A stretch of 21,218 nucleotides of DNA from JAWXCM01 sp034408745 (lineage in GTDB: Bacteria > Acidobacteriota > Terriglobia > Bryobacterales > Bryobacteraceae). The stretch covers positions 1-21,218 of the forward strand of contig JAWXCM010000163.1 of the NCBI GenBank assembly GCA_034408745.1, in the 5' to 3' direction. Both the position numbers and the translations under genes were made by a program. This document shows, piece after piece, positions 1 to 8,311 of this stretch; the first letter of the stretch is position 1, and each line of letters begins with the position of its first letter. The notes under the pieces were generated by a model. It searched no databases and was not told where the DNA came from. It worked only from the letters and a program-made list of their open reading frames with translations.

Positions 1-1
1 T

Positions 2-1507
2 GCAGCGCAGATCGCTGAAGTCATTGGACCGCGGCCGCGCAAGAAGAAGGTCATCATGTGCCACGGCACCTTCGATGTGGTGCATCCCGGGCACATCCGC
101 CACATGCTCTACGCCAAGACCAAGGCCGACATCCTGATCGCCAGCCTGACCGCGGACGAGCACATCAAGAAGGGCAATATGCGGCCCTACGTCCCCGAGG
201 ATCTTCGCGCGGTGAATCTTGCTGCGCTGGAGATGGTCGATTACGTGCTGGTTGATCGCGACGCCACACCGATTGCCAATCTCGCCGTCATCAAGCCGGA
301 TTTCTTTGCCAAGGGTTACGAATACACCGCGGGCGCGGTGCATCCGAAGACGCAGGAAGAGATCGACACCCTCGAAAGTTTTGGCGGCGAAATGATTTTC
401 ACGCCGGGCGATATCGTCTATTCATCGTCGGCCCTGATCGAACTGGCGCCGCCCTCGATCGCTGTCGAGAAGCTGATGACGCTGATGGAAGCCGAGGGCG
501 TCACCTTTCAGGGCCTGCGCGACGCAGTCGCCAAGCTCAAGGGCATTCATGCCCACGTTGTCGGAGACACCATCGTCGACAGCTATACATATTGCAGCAT
601 GATCGGCGGCATGACCAAGACCCCGACCATGAGCGTAAGTTACGAAAAAAAGGTTGATTATGTCGGCGGGGCTGGCATCGTCGCCAAACATCTGCGTGCC
701 GCCGGGGCGGAGGTGACCTTTTCCACCGTGCTGGGCAACGATGATTACAGAAGCTTTGTGCTCGATGATCTCAGTACCTTTGGCGTACATTGCCTGCCGA
801 TCATCGATGAGACGCGGCCGACCACCAATAAAAACGCGATAGTTGCCGAGGGCTATCGACTGCTCAAGATCGATACGCTGGACAACCGTTCGATTTCAGA
901 CAAGATCGTCGAGCAGTTGAAGCGCCAGATCGTTGATACCAAAACGCAGGCGGTTGCATTCTGCGACTTCCGGCATGGCATATTCAACCGGGTAACGATC
1001 CCGCATCTTACCGAGGCCATCCCGAAAGGCGTCTTTCGCGTGGCCGACAGCCAGGTGGCGAGCCGCTGGGGCAACATTCTCGAGTTTCAGAACTTTGACC
1101 TCATTACGCCGAACGAGCGCGAGGCCCGCTTCGCGCTTGGCGACCAGGATTCTGTCGTGCGGCCGCTTGCGCTGGAGCTGCACAAGCGCTCGAACTGCGG
1201 CACGCTGATCCTCAAATGCGGGGATCGCGGCATCATTACCTACCGCACCAACTCGCCCACGGATTTCCGCGCGTTTTTCAATATCGAGACTTTTGCCGAC
1301 AAGGTGGTCGATGCGGTCGGTGCGGGGGATGCGCTGCTGGCCTATGCCACGCTTGCACTGGTCGCAACAGGCAACGACGTGATTGCCTCGATTCTTGGCA
1401 ATATGGCCGCCGGCATCGAATGCGAACATGACGGCAACTGGCCGGTCACGCCCGACCTGGTATTGAAGAAAATCGATGCTGTCGAAAAACTCGCCCGCTA
1501 TCAGTGA
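2..1507 (+). CDS. Cytidylyltransferase-like / PfkB-type sugar kinase fusion (5' partial)
   Basis: Two-domain enzyme expected to phosphorylate a sugar or polyol and couple the phosphate to a nucleotide (CDP- or ADP-activated product). The reading frame is open to the left edge. The first ATG (56) falls inside the first beta strand of the nucleotidyltransferase fold, just before the HPGH nucleotide-binding motif (residues 10-13 counted from that ATG), so the true start lies outside the window. About 130 residues of nucleotidyltransferase follow, with KGYEY and YSSSALIE replacing the usual KGGDY and SST-LI elements. The rest resembles the RfaE/HldE kinase domain: VVGDTIVD at its start, a VGGAG substrate loop, LITPNE, and the PfkB signature DAVGAGDA with catalytic Asp at about residue 425. 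HldE has the opposite domain order (kinase first), so this is not simply HldE. Substrate unknown. The next gene follows after 33 bases. Confidence 0.9.
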   Translation, partial: AAQIAEVIGPRPRKKKVIMCHGTFDVVHPGHIRHMLYAKTKADILIASLTADEHIKKGNMRPYVPEDLRAVNLAALEMVDYVLVDRDATPIANLAVIKPDFFAKGYEYTAGAVHPKTQEEIDTLESFGGEMIFTPGDIVYSSSALIELAPPSIAVEKLMTLMEAEGVTFQGLRDAVAKLKGIHAHVVGDTIVDSYTYCSMIGGMTKTPTMSVSYEKKVDYVGGAGIVAKHLRAAGAEVTFSTVLGNDDYRSFVLDDLSTFGVHCLPIIDETRPTTNKNAIVAEGYRLLKIDTLDNRSISDKIVEQLKRQIVDTKTQAVAFCDFRHGIFNRVTIPHLTEAIPKGVFRVADSQVASRWGNILEFQNFDLITPNEREARFALGDQDSVVRPLALELHKRSNCGTLILKCGDRGIITYRTNSPTDFRAFFNIETFADKVVDAVGAGDALLAYATLALVATGNDVIASILGNMAAGIECEHDGNWPVTPDLVLKKIDAVEKLARYQ

Positions 1508-1540
1508 GGCAGTAATCAGTATCTGGATACGGAGTCGCCG

Positions 1541-2476
1541 ATGCGAGTCGTAGTTGCCGGTCTCGGTGTGCAGGGGCAAAAGCGGAAAGCGGTCGCCGGC
1601 AGCGAAGTTGTTGCCACGGTTGACCCGGTTCACCCGGAAGCGCAATACAAGCGGATTGAGGATGTTCCCGTCGGCGAGTATGACGTCGCGTTGCTGTGCA
1701 TCCCGGACGAACCGAAGATTTCGGTCATCGAATATCTGCTCACACAGCGTAAACACCTGCTGGTCGAGAAACCGCTGTTTGCCGGCAATCCTCCCGACTT
1801 GCTGCGCCTGAAGGCGCTCGCCGAGAAGAACCGCACCGTTTGCTACACCGCGTACAACCATCGCTTCGAACCGCACTTCGTGCGTATGAAGCAGCTGATT
1901 GAATCGGGACGGCTGGGGAAAATTTACAGCATGCGCATGTTTTACGGCAATGGCACGGCGCGTCTGGTGCGCGACTCGGCCTGGCGCGACCAGGGGGCGG
2001 GTGTGCTCCCCGATCTCGGCTCACATCTGCTCGATACCGCGCTGTTCTGGCTCGGCAAGCCGATTGATGATTTCCGGATTCAATCTGCCAATTGCTTTGA
2101 GAACCGGGCTTATGACCACGTTGCTTTTGGCGCGAATGCAGATCCCGTGCTGCAATTCGAAGTTACCCTGCTGTCGTGGCGCAATCACTTCTACGCCGAT
2201 GTTTTTGCGGAGAAGGGCAGCGCACACATCACCTCGCTGTGCAAATGGGGGCCAAGCACCTTCAGCGTGCGCGATCGCAAACTGCCCAGTGGCCGGCCGG
2301 ATGAAGAGTCAATCACACTGGTGCAGCCTGACCCGACCTGGGCGATCGAGTACGAACATTTTCGCAAGCTGTGCGCCACGGGTGCGGGCAATATTGACAA
2401 CGACATCTGGATCAACAATACCCTGCGCGGTCTCAGCGATGATCTGGCTCAGGGTGCGGGAGGGCGTCAGTGCTGA
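1541..2476 (+). CDS. Gfo/Idh/MocA-family NAD(P)-dependent oxidoreductase
   Basis: Predicted cytosolic sugar or cyclitol dehydrogenase of 311 residues, near the usual size of 320-380. The N-terminal Rossmann fold has the GLGVQG nucleotide-binding loop (residues 7-12) and the family's EKP motif (76-78), whose Lys is normally catalytic. AYNHRF (104-109) and the D-x-G-x-H-x-x-D motif (158-165) belong to the C-terminal alpha/beta substrate domain. The start is set by a GGAG ribosome-binding site at 1531-1534, six bases ahead of the ATG. The 3' end overlaps the next gene by seven bases, which implies translational coupling. The sugar substrate cannot be read from sequence; oxidation or reduction of a (nucleotide-)sugar made with its neighbours is the inference. 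Confidence 0.9.
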   Translation: MRVVVAGLGVQGQKRKAVAGSEVVATVDPVHPEAQYKRIEDVPVGEYDVALLCIPDEPKISVIEYLLTQRKHLLVEKPLFAGNPPDLLRLKALAEKNRTVCYTAYNHRFEPHFVRMKQLIESGRLGKIYSMRMFYGNGTARLVRDSAWRDQGAGVLPDLGSHLLDTALFWLGKPIDDFRIQSANCFENRAYDHVAFGANADPVLQFEVTLLSWRNHFYADVFAEKGSAHITSLCKWGPSTFSVRDRKLPSGRPDEESITLVQPDPTWAIEYEHFRKLCATGAGNIDNDIWINNTLRGLSDDLAQGAGGRQC

Positions 2477-3375
2477 TTCACGTTCAAACGAAACCGGTGA
2501 AACCACAGCGGGTTGTGGTGCTGGGCGGCGGCGGGTTTATTGCCGGAGCCATCATGCGCCGGCTTCAGGCGGATGGAATTGCGGCGATCAGTTTGGGCAG
2601 GCCAGCTTTGGATCTGTTGACGCCCGAAGCCGCGCAGCAACTCGCCGGTGAATTAAAGGCCGACGATATCCTCGTCTTCGCATCGGCCAAGGCGCCTGTC
2701 AAAGATGTTGCGATGTTGCGGGAGAACATCGTGATGGCCGAGGCGGTCTGCACGGCTTTGCGCGAACGCCCTGTGGCACACATCATCTATGTGAGTTCTG
2801 ATGCCGTTTACAAGGACTCGACTCAAGCGCTGACGGAGGCGTCCTGCGCTGAACCGGCATCGCTGCACGGAGTCATGCATCTGGCGCGCGAAGTTGCGCT
2901 GCGGCAGTCATTCTCCGGTCCGCTTGCACTGGTCCGGTCGACACTGGTCTATGGTTTCGACGATCCGCACAACGGTTACGGGCCCAACCGTTTCCGCCGT
3001 CTTGCTGCTGCCGGGAAGGAAATCGTGCTGTTCGGTGAAGGCGAGGAGCGGCGCGACCATGTCGATGTTGAAGATATCGCCGAACTAATGCGTTTGATCG
3101 TCCTGCACCGCAGTACGGGAATCGCCAACGCCGTTTCAGGAGAGGTGGCGTCATTCCGCGAACTTGCCGATTTCGCAGCTGCCGCGTTTGTACCCCATGT
3201 AACAATCAAAGGTTCGCCGCGGACCGGCCCGATGCCGCACGACGGTTATCGCCCGTTCGACAACACCGCCGTTCTCAAGGCGTTTCCCGGTTTTCGTTTC
3301 AAGGGTTGGCGCGAAGGCCTCGCTGCCGTGCATGCAATGCAGCAAAAGCAAGGCAAGCCGAAGGGCAGGGAATGA
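2470..3375 (+). CDS. NAD-dependent epimerase/dehydratase family protein (extended SDR), copy 1
   Basis: Extended short-chain dehydrogenase of 301 residues that likely acts on a nucleotide sugar. The GGGGFIAG loop (about residues 19-26) binds NAD, and SSDAVY (109-114) supplies the active-site Ser region. At the usual Tyr-x-x-x-Lys pair the sequence reads HGVMH (133-137), so both Tyr and Lys appear replaced by His, although the surrounding HLAREVAL helix aligns well. A GPNRF motif and GEERRDHV lie in the substrate half, as in sugar epimerases. The start is GTG at 2470, overlapping the preceding stop; no better in-frame start lies upstream of the Rossmann strand. The end overlaps the next gene by ATGA. 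It is a clear paralogue of the epimerase at 4681-5700. Confidence 0.88.
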   Translation: MLIHVQTKPVKPQRVVVLGGGGFIAGAIMRRLQADGIAAISLGRPALDLLTPEAAQQLAGELKADDILVFASAKAPVKDVAMLRENIVMAEAVCTALRERPVAHIIYVSSDAVYKDSTQALTEASCAEPASLHGVMHLAREVALRQSFSGPLALVRSTLVYGFDDPHNGYGPNRFRRLAAAGKEIVLFGEGEERRDHVDVEDIAELMRLIVLHRSTGIANAVSGEVASFRELADFAAAAFVPHVTIKGSPRTGPMPHDGYRPFDNTAVLKAFPGFRFKGWREGLAAVHAMQQKQGKPKGRE

Positions 3376-4637
3376 CGCAGCCGGTGATCGGTTTTGCCGG
3401 GATGACGCATCTGGGCCTGGTTTCGGCGGTGTCCGCGACAGAAAAGGGGTTCACGCTGATTTGTTTCGATCCCGATGCCGGGCGTATCACCGCCCTGCGC
3501 AAAGGAGAACTGCCGGTATCGGAGCCGCAGCTCGACGAGTTGGTCGCCAAAAACGCCGCACGTCTGCGCTTCACCGCGGATCCAGCTGATCTCAAGGCCT
3601 GTGACGTCATTTATGTCGCGCCAGACGTTGCCACCGACGATCGCGGGCAGAGCGATCTGGGCGCCATCGATGCTCTGCTCAATACCGTTTTCGAAGCTGC
3701 GCGCGCCGACACCGTCATCGTCGTGCTGTCGCAGGTGCCGCCCGGGTTCACGCGCCGCAAGCAGCGCGAGGGACGGATGCTCTACTACCAGGTCGAGACG
3801 CTGATCTTCGGGCGCGCCGTTGAGCGTGCACTGCATCCGGAGCGTTACATTGTGGGTTGCGCCGACCCAGCCCAACCGCTACCTGCGGCATTTCGTGTGT
3901 TTCTGGAAGCCCATGGCTGCCCGATCCTGCCGATGCGCTACGAAAGCGCGGAGCTGGCCAAGATTTCAATCAATATGTGCCTGGTCGCATCGGTCACCAC
4001 TGCCAATACGCTGGCGGAGCTGTGCGAAAAAATCGGTGCCGACTGGTCTGAGATTGTGCCGGCACTCAAACTGGATAAACGCATAGGCCCATATTCGTAT
4101 CTTGCACCGGGACTCGGCATTGCCGGGGGCAACCTTGAGCGTGATCTGGCCACGGTCTGCAACTTCGCCGACGAGCATGGCACTGATTCCGGGGTGGTGC
4201 GGGCATGGATTGCCAACAGCCGCCACCGCCGCGACTGGGCAATACGCACATTGCAGCAGGAGCTGCTCGCGAAGGTGAAAGACCCCGTCATCGCCGTACT
4301 CGGTCTTGCCTACAAGCAGGACACGCATTCCATCAAGAACTCCCCGTCGCTGGCGCTTCTGGAGCAGCTGATGTCGTATCAGGTGCGGGTGTATGATCCG
4401 GTAGTTTCGGCGTCGGTAGCCCCCAATCCCCGCTGCCATGGTGCGACTTCGGGGCTGGATGCGTGCCTGGGAGCTGATGCGCTTGCGATCATGACCCCCT
4501 GGGCGCAGTTCGCCAAACTCGTTCCTTCGGATATCGCTCGTCAGCTTCGTGGCAAAATCGTGCTGGACCCCTATGCGCTGCTGGATGCCACGGCTTGTCG
4601 CGGGGCAGGACTTGCTTACATGACGCTCGGAAAATAG
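3372..4637 (+). CDS. UDP-glucose/GDP-mannose dehydrogenase-like protein without the catalytic Cys
   Basis: Protein of 421 residues with the three-part architecture of UDP-sugar 6-dehydrogenases: N-terminal NAD domain (IGFAGMTHLGL), central dimerisation domain, and C-terminal UDP-binding domain (GLAYKQDTHS with KNSPS, about 311-325). ELAK-x-x-x-N (K197, N201) matches the conserved active-site Lys and Asn. The catalytic loop, normally G-x-G-F-G-G-S-C-F-P-K-D, reads GLGIAGGNLERD (247-258), so Asn254 sits at the nucleophilic Cys. The usual four-electron oxidation through a thiohemiacetal is therefore not expected. ATG 3372 is chosen because it overlaps the previous stop (ATGA) and follows an AGGGCAGGG ribosome-binding site; an in-frame upstream ATG at 3306 would add 22 unrelated residues inside the previous gene. 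Its real reaction is unknown. Confidence 0.88.
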   Translation: MTQPVIGFAGMTHLGLVSAVSATEKGFTLICFDPDAGRITALRKGELPVSEPQLDELVAKNAARLRFTADPADLKACDVIYVAPDVATDDRGQSDLGAIDALLNTVFEAARADTVIVVLSQVPPGFTRRKQREGRMLYYQVETLIFGRAVERALHPERYIVGCADPAQPLPAAFRVFLEAHGCPILPMRYESAELAKISINMCLVASVTTANTLAELCEKIGADWSEIVPALKLDKRIGPYSYLAPGLGIAGGNLERDLATVCNFADEHGTDSGVVRAWIANSRHRRDWAIRTLQQELLAKVKDPVIAVLGLAYKQDTHSIKNSPSLALLEQLMSYQVRVYDPVVSASVAPNPRCHGATSGLDACLGADALAIMTPWAQFAKLVPSDIARQLRGKIVLDPYALLDATACRGAGLAYMTLGK

Positions 4638-4680
4638 GGCGGCAACGATTCAATGCTGTCGATAGCGCCCATTACGCCCA

Positions 4681-5700
4681 ATGCTCAGTCACCAGAACCC
4701 CATCCAGAACAAGCCTGATCGCGTAGTGATTCTGGGCGCGCATGGGTTTATTGCGCGCCACCTGCGCGACTGGTGCGGGGCGAATGGCATTGACTGCCTG
4801 TCCGTAGGCAGCATTGACATCGATCTGGGCGAAGTGGGCAATGCGCCGCGCCTCGCTGCGTTGTTGCGGGCCGGAGACGCTGTCGTAATGACGTCCACGC
4901 TCACCCCGGAAAAGGGCCGTGATTACCTCACTCTGATGTGCAACCTGCGCATGGCGGAGACGGTCTGTCGCGCGCTGACCCAGGCGCGATGCGCCCACTT
5001 CGTTTATCTGAGTTCTGACGCCGTATATGATGCGCAGAAAATCCCCCTCGACGAAGATTCGGCCCGGGAGCCGACTGATCTTTACGCGCTTTGCCACACC
5101 GCCCGGGAGATGATGTTCGGCTCCGAACTGGCCAGACTATCCATCCCGTTCTGCATCCTCCGGCTTACCACGGTGTATGGTCCGGGCGATACTCATAACG
5201 CGTATGGCCCGAACCGTTTTGTGCGCACCGCCTTGAAAGACGGATTGATCCAGCTCTTCGGCGCTGGCGAAGAACGCCGCAGCCATGTTTTCATCGACGA
5301 TGCCGTCAGACTCATCGGCCTCGCGCTCGGACATCGCAGCACCGGGACGCTCAATATCGCCACCCGGCCGGCTGTCTCCTTTAGCGATATCGCCCGGGCC
5401 ATTATCGGCCTGGCCGGCAAACCCGTCCGGGTCGAACATGCTCCGCGGACCGTGCCGGTCATTCATCGCCCGTACAAACCGACACAGTTGTTCCGTTTTA
5501 TCTACAACCTGGGTCGCCCTATCGGGCCGATCGTGCATCGCACGTTTGTGAACGCTGCCGTTTTTGCGGTCTTTCCCGAATTCCGGTTTACCCCCTTGGA
5601 AACGGGTATTGCCCGATTTGTCGACGCCGAACAGAGCAAAACGAGTAGCGCGGGCAATCTCCCGTCAGCCAGTAGCGGATCCCAGATGGAAGGAAATTGA
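4681..5700 (+). CDS. NAD-dependent epimerase/dehydratase family protein (extended SDR), copy 2
   Basis: Extended SDR of 339 residues, paralogous to the product of 2470-3375. The two share the ILGAHGFIA-type NAD loop (17-25 here), SSDAVY (111-116), a YGPNRF element, GEERRSHV and a C-terminal F-P-x-FRF motif. The catalytic Tyr is kept (Y135), but the Lys four residues later is His (YALCH, 135-139). Compared with its paralogue it carries an insertion of roughly 20 residues before the C-terminal segment, around TQLFRFIYNLG. The start is the first ATG before the Rossmann strand; the ribosome-binding site is weak and the gene lies 43 bases after its neighbour. Likely works on the same or the next nucleotide-sugar intermediate as copy 1. 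Confidence 0.88.
   Translation: MLSHQNPIQNKPDRVVILGAHGFIARHLRDWCGANGIDCLSVGSIDIDLGEVGNAPRLAALLRAGDAVVMTSTLTPEKGRDYLTLMCNLRMAETVCRALTQARCAHFVYLSSDAVYDAQKIPLDEDSAREPTDLYALCHTAREMMFGSELARLSIPFCILRLTTVYGPGDTHNAYGPNRFVRTALKDGLIQLFGAGEERRSHVFIDDAVRLIGLALGHRSTGTLNIATRPAVSFSDIARAIIGLAGKPVRVEHAPRTVPVIHRPYKPTQLFRFIYNLGRPIGPIVHRTFVNAAVFAVFPEFRFTPLETGIARFVDAEQSKTSSAGNLPSASSGSQMEGN
5688..5694 (+). promoter_or_regulatory. Ribosome-binding site that sets the SDR start
   Basis: GGAAGGA lies eight bases ahead of ATG 5703. It is only two bases ahead of the alternative TTG at 5697, so the ATG is the likelier start of the SDR gene. Confidence 0.6.
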
Positions 5701-5702
5701 CC

Positions 5703-6527
5703 ATGCCTGTCGTCGTCATTGTCGGGCTGGGCAGCGATATCGGGCGCGAGCTTGGCGTACGGTACGCAGCGGACAACTGGACCGTATGGGGTACTTATCG
5801 TGATCGTAGCGGGATGGACAAACTGCCATCCGGTATCAAGTCAGTGCCCTGCGACCTGACTGAACCGGATCATATTGCCGCTGCTGCGGATGCATTTTGT
5901 CGCGAAAATATTCAGTGGGACTTATTGATTATTGCAGCCGGAACCGAGGAACCCATCGGTCCGTTCTGGGATTGCGATGCGGTTGCATGGGATCGCGGCA
6001 TCGAAATCAATGCGCTTGCACCGCTTCGTCTCGTCAGGCGGCTGCATCCGATGCGGAACCGATCCGGCGCACCGGGAGTCGCTTTTTTTTCCGGGTCAGG
6101 CACCAATAATGCAGCGCCTGCCTACTCCGCATACTGCGCATCCAAAGTACTGCTCATCAAGATGTGCGAGCTGCTGGACTCAGAATCCCCGGACACGAGC
6201 TTTTTCATTATCGGTCCGGGCATCGTGCGCACCAAGATCCACGAACAAACGCTGCGCGAACCAGAACGCAGCGGGCAGAATTACCGCAAAGTGGTGGAGT
6301 TTCTCCAGTCTGGAAACCCGGGCACCAGCCACGACGACATTCATGCCTGCCTGAATTGGTGCCTGAAGGCCGGGAAAACGGTAGTCGGCGGACGGAACAT
6401 TGCGTTGGCTCATGACGCCTGGCGACAGGGCGGGGCCGGGCTCGCGCAGCAGCTCAGGCAGGACGAGGATCTCTATAAACTGCGCCGCTTTGGCAATGAG
6501 TTGCGTATTCCTCCAGGGAAAACATGA
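5703..6527 (+). CDS. Short-chain dehydrogenase/reductase (classical SDR)
   Basis: Predicted NAD(P)H-dependent ketoreductase or alcohol dehydrogenase of 274 residues, a normal SDR length. The GLGSDIG loop (8-14) stands for the G-x-x-x-G-x-G cofactor site, IIAAG (76-80) for the NNAG region and EINA (101-104) for the conserved Asn. The catalytic set is complete: Ser in FFSGSG (128-133), Tyr144 and Lys148 in YCASK. This differs from the two extended SDRs nearby, which lack the Lys. PGIVRT follows the active site as in typical members. The stop overlaps the ThDP-enzyme start by four bases (ATGA), so the two are probably translationally coupled. A reasonable inference is reduction of a keto group made by, or feeding, that enzyme. 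Confidence 0.9.
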   Translation: MPVVVIVGLGSDIGRELGVRYAADNWTVWGTYRDRSGMDKLPSGIKSVPCDLTEPDHIAAAADAFCRENIQWDLLIIAAGTEEPIGPFWDCDAVAWDRGIEINALAPLRLVRRLHPMRNRSGAPGVAFFSGSGTNNAAPAYSAYCASKVLLIKMCELLDSESPDTSFFIIGPGIVRTKIHEQTLREPERSGQNYRKVVEFLQSGNPGTSHDDIHACLNWCLKAGKTVVGGRNIALAHDAWRQGGAGLAQQLRQDEDLYKLRRFGNELRIPPGKT

Positions 6528-8311
6528 AACTATCCCACGTAGTTGCACAATTTCTCGCCGCACAGGGCATTCAGCATGTATTTGCCATTTCTGGCGGGGC
6601 TTCATTGCACCTGATCCACTCGATTGCCGAGACCGAGGGCACCAGCTATGTGTGCCCGCAACACGAGCAGGCCGGCGCTTATGCGGCCGATGCCTACGCC
6701 CGCGTGACCGGTGGCCTGGGCTGCGCCGTAGCGACCAGCGGCCCCGGTGCGACCAATCTCATTACGGGGATCTGCAGTTCCTACTACGACTCCGTTCCCG
6801 TGCTTTACCTGACCGGGCAGGTCGCGACGTTCCGCGCCAAGGGCGATACCGGCGTGCGGCAGATCGGATTTCAGGAAACCGAAATCGTGGATATCTGCCG
6901 GACCATCACCAAGTACGCGGTTCTGGTCAAAGACCCTTACCGCGTGCGCTACGAACTGCAGAAAGCGGTTGCCATCGCGAAAGCGGGCCGCCCGGGACCG
7001 GTATTGGTTGATATTCCGGACGACCTGCAGCGCATGGATATCGACCCGGACAAACTGATCGACTACGTGCCTGAACCGGAAGCGGCTGCTTCGCCGGCCA
7101 TTGGCATGGAAACGCTCGACGCCTGCATCGAGGCGGTGAAAAAGGCCCAGCGTCCCGTATTGATTTACGGCTGGGGCATACACCTTGCTGGGGCCGAGGT
7201 TGCGGCGAGGGCATTAGCCCGTCTTCTGGGTATTCCGGTGGCGATGACCTGGGCTGCGCGGGATCTCATGCCGGAGGACGACCCGCTGGCGATCGGCGGT
7301 TTTGGCACCCATGGCACGCGCTTTGCCAACTTTGCGGTGCAGAATGCCGACCTGATCATTGCCATCGGCTCGCGCCTGGATACCAAGGCGACTGGCTCAC
7401 CGCCTTCGAGCTTTGCGCGCGAGGCGAAACTGATCATGCTGGACATAGATGCAGCAGAGATCCGCAAGTTTGATCAACTGAAACTCAACATCGACATCGC
7501 GATCAGTGCTGACGCCGGTGTTTTTCTGCGCGCCCTGCGCGAGCGTGCGCAGGGCCAGCCATTTCCGGATTTTTCAGGGTGGGTGGCGCGTATCGGCGAA
7601 TGGAAAGCCCGCTATCCGGAATGTCTGCCGGAGCATGCGACAGAAACCGGCGTCAACCCGTATTGGCTGATCAAACAGCTTGCTGCACGACTCGATGACG
7701 ACCAGATTATTTTCTCCGACACGGGGTGTGTCCTCGCCTGGATGATGCAGGGATTCGAGTTCAAGCCGGGGCAACGGTTTTTCCATGCCTTCAACAACAC
7801 GCCGATGGGTTACGGGTTGCCCGGTGCCATCGGCGCAAGTTTTGCGCGACCGGGGCAGCGCATCGTCTGCATGTCCGGTGATGGCAGCCTGCAGATGAGC
7901 ATCCAGGAACTCGCCACAGTTGCCCGCCACGGCTTGCCGGTGAAAATCCTGCTGTTCAATAACCGCGGTCACGCCATGGTGCGCCAGACCCAGGAAATGT
8001 GGCTGGACGGCAACTATTACGCCACCTCGCCGGAAGGCGGTTTGCCGAATCCGGATTTCGTTGCCATTGCGCGGGCTTACGGTTTGCGTGCCGAGACACT
8101 GACGCTCAACGCCGACATCAATGCGAAGCTGGACGACATGCTGCGCGGCAACGAGCCGTGCCTGCTCAATATCGACATCGATCCCGACCACCGGGTCGTG
8201 CCGCTGGTCAAATATGGCCGTCCGAACGAGGATGCGGACCCACCGCTCGATCGTCAGGAGTTCCTTGCCAACATGATTGTTAAACCGATGTCCGTTTCCC
8301 TGAAAGCATAG
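6524..8311 (+). CDS. Thiamine-diphosphate enzyme, acetolactate-synthase-like
   Basis: Protein of 595 residues with the pyrimidine-binding, central and diphosphate-binding domains of the acetohydroxyacid synthase superfamily. The N-terminal domain has QHEQAGAYAADAYAR with the cofactor-activating Glu48, then SGPGATN. The C-terminal domain has the ThDP/Mg motif beginning GDGSLQM (452-458) and ending near FNNRG. Family members condense an active acyl or aldehyde unit from a 2-oxoacid onto an acceptor, or decarboxylate or cleave. No small regulatory (IlvN/ACT) subunit lies nearby, and the setting between sugar SDRs and a methyltransferase argues against branched-chain amino acid synthesis. Sugar-active relatives such as YerE attach a two-carbon branch to a keto-sugar; this is a possible but unproven parallel. 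It overlaps both neighbours. Confidence 0.92.
   Translation: MKLSHVVAQFLAAQGIQHVFAISGGASLHLIHSIAETEGTSYVCPQHEQAGAYAADAYARVTGGLGCAVATSGPGATNLITGICSSYYDSVPVLYLTGQVATFRAKGDTGVRQIGFQETEIVDICRTITKYAVLVKDPYRVRYELQKAVAIAKAGRPGPVLVDIPDDLQRMDIDPDKLIDYVPEPEAAASPAIGMETLDACIEAVKKAQRPVLIYGWGIHLAGAEVAARALARLLGIPVAMTWAARDLMPEDDPLAIGGFGTHGTRFANFAVQNADLIIAIGSRLDTKATGSPPSSFAREAKLIMLDIDAAEIRKFDQLKLNIDIAISADAGVFLRALRERAQGQPFPDFSGWVARIGEWKARYPECLPEHATETGVNPYWLIKQLAARLDDDQIIFSDTGCVLAWMMQGFEFKPGQRFFHAFNNTPMGYGLPGAIGASFARPGQRIVCMSGDGSLQMSIQELATVARHGLPVKILLFNNRGHAMVRQTQEMWLDGNYYATSPEGGLPNPDFVAIARAYGLRAETLTLNADINAKLDDMLRGNEPCLLNIDIDPDHRVVPLVKYGRPNEDADPPLDRQEFLANMIVKPMSVSLKA

Noticed and set aside
896..1876. Open frame of 326 codons on the - strand
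   Set aside because: It spans the end of the kinase fusion, a gap and the start of the oxidoreductase in antisense. No domain is recognisable, and the two + strand genes are secure.
6524..8311. Assignment of the ThDP enzyme as the biosynthetic IlvB
   Set aside because: There is no regulatory subunit or other branched-chain amino acid gene nearby, and the gene overlaps a sugar-type SDR and a methyltransferase gene.
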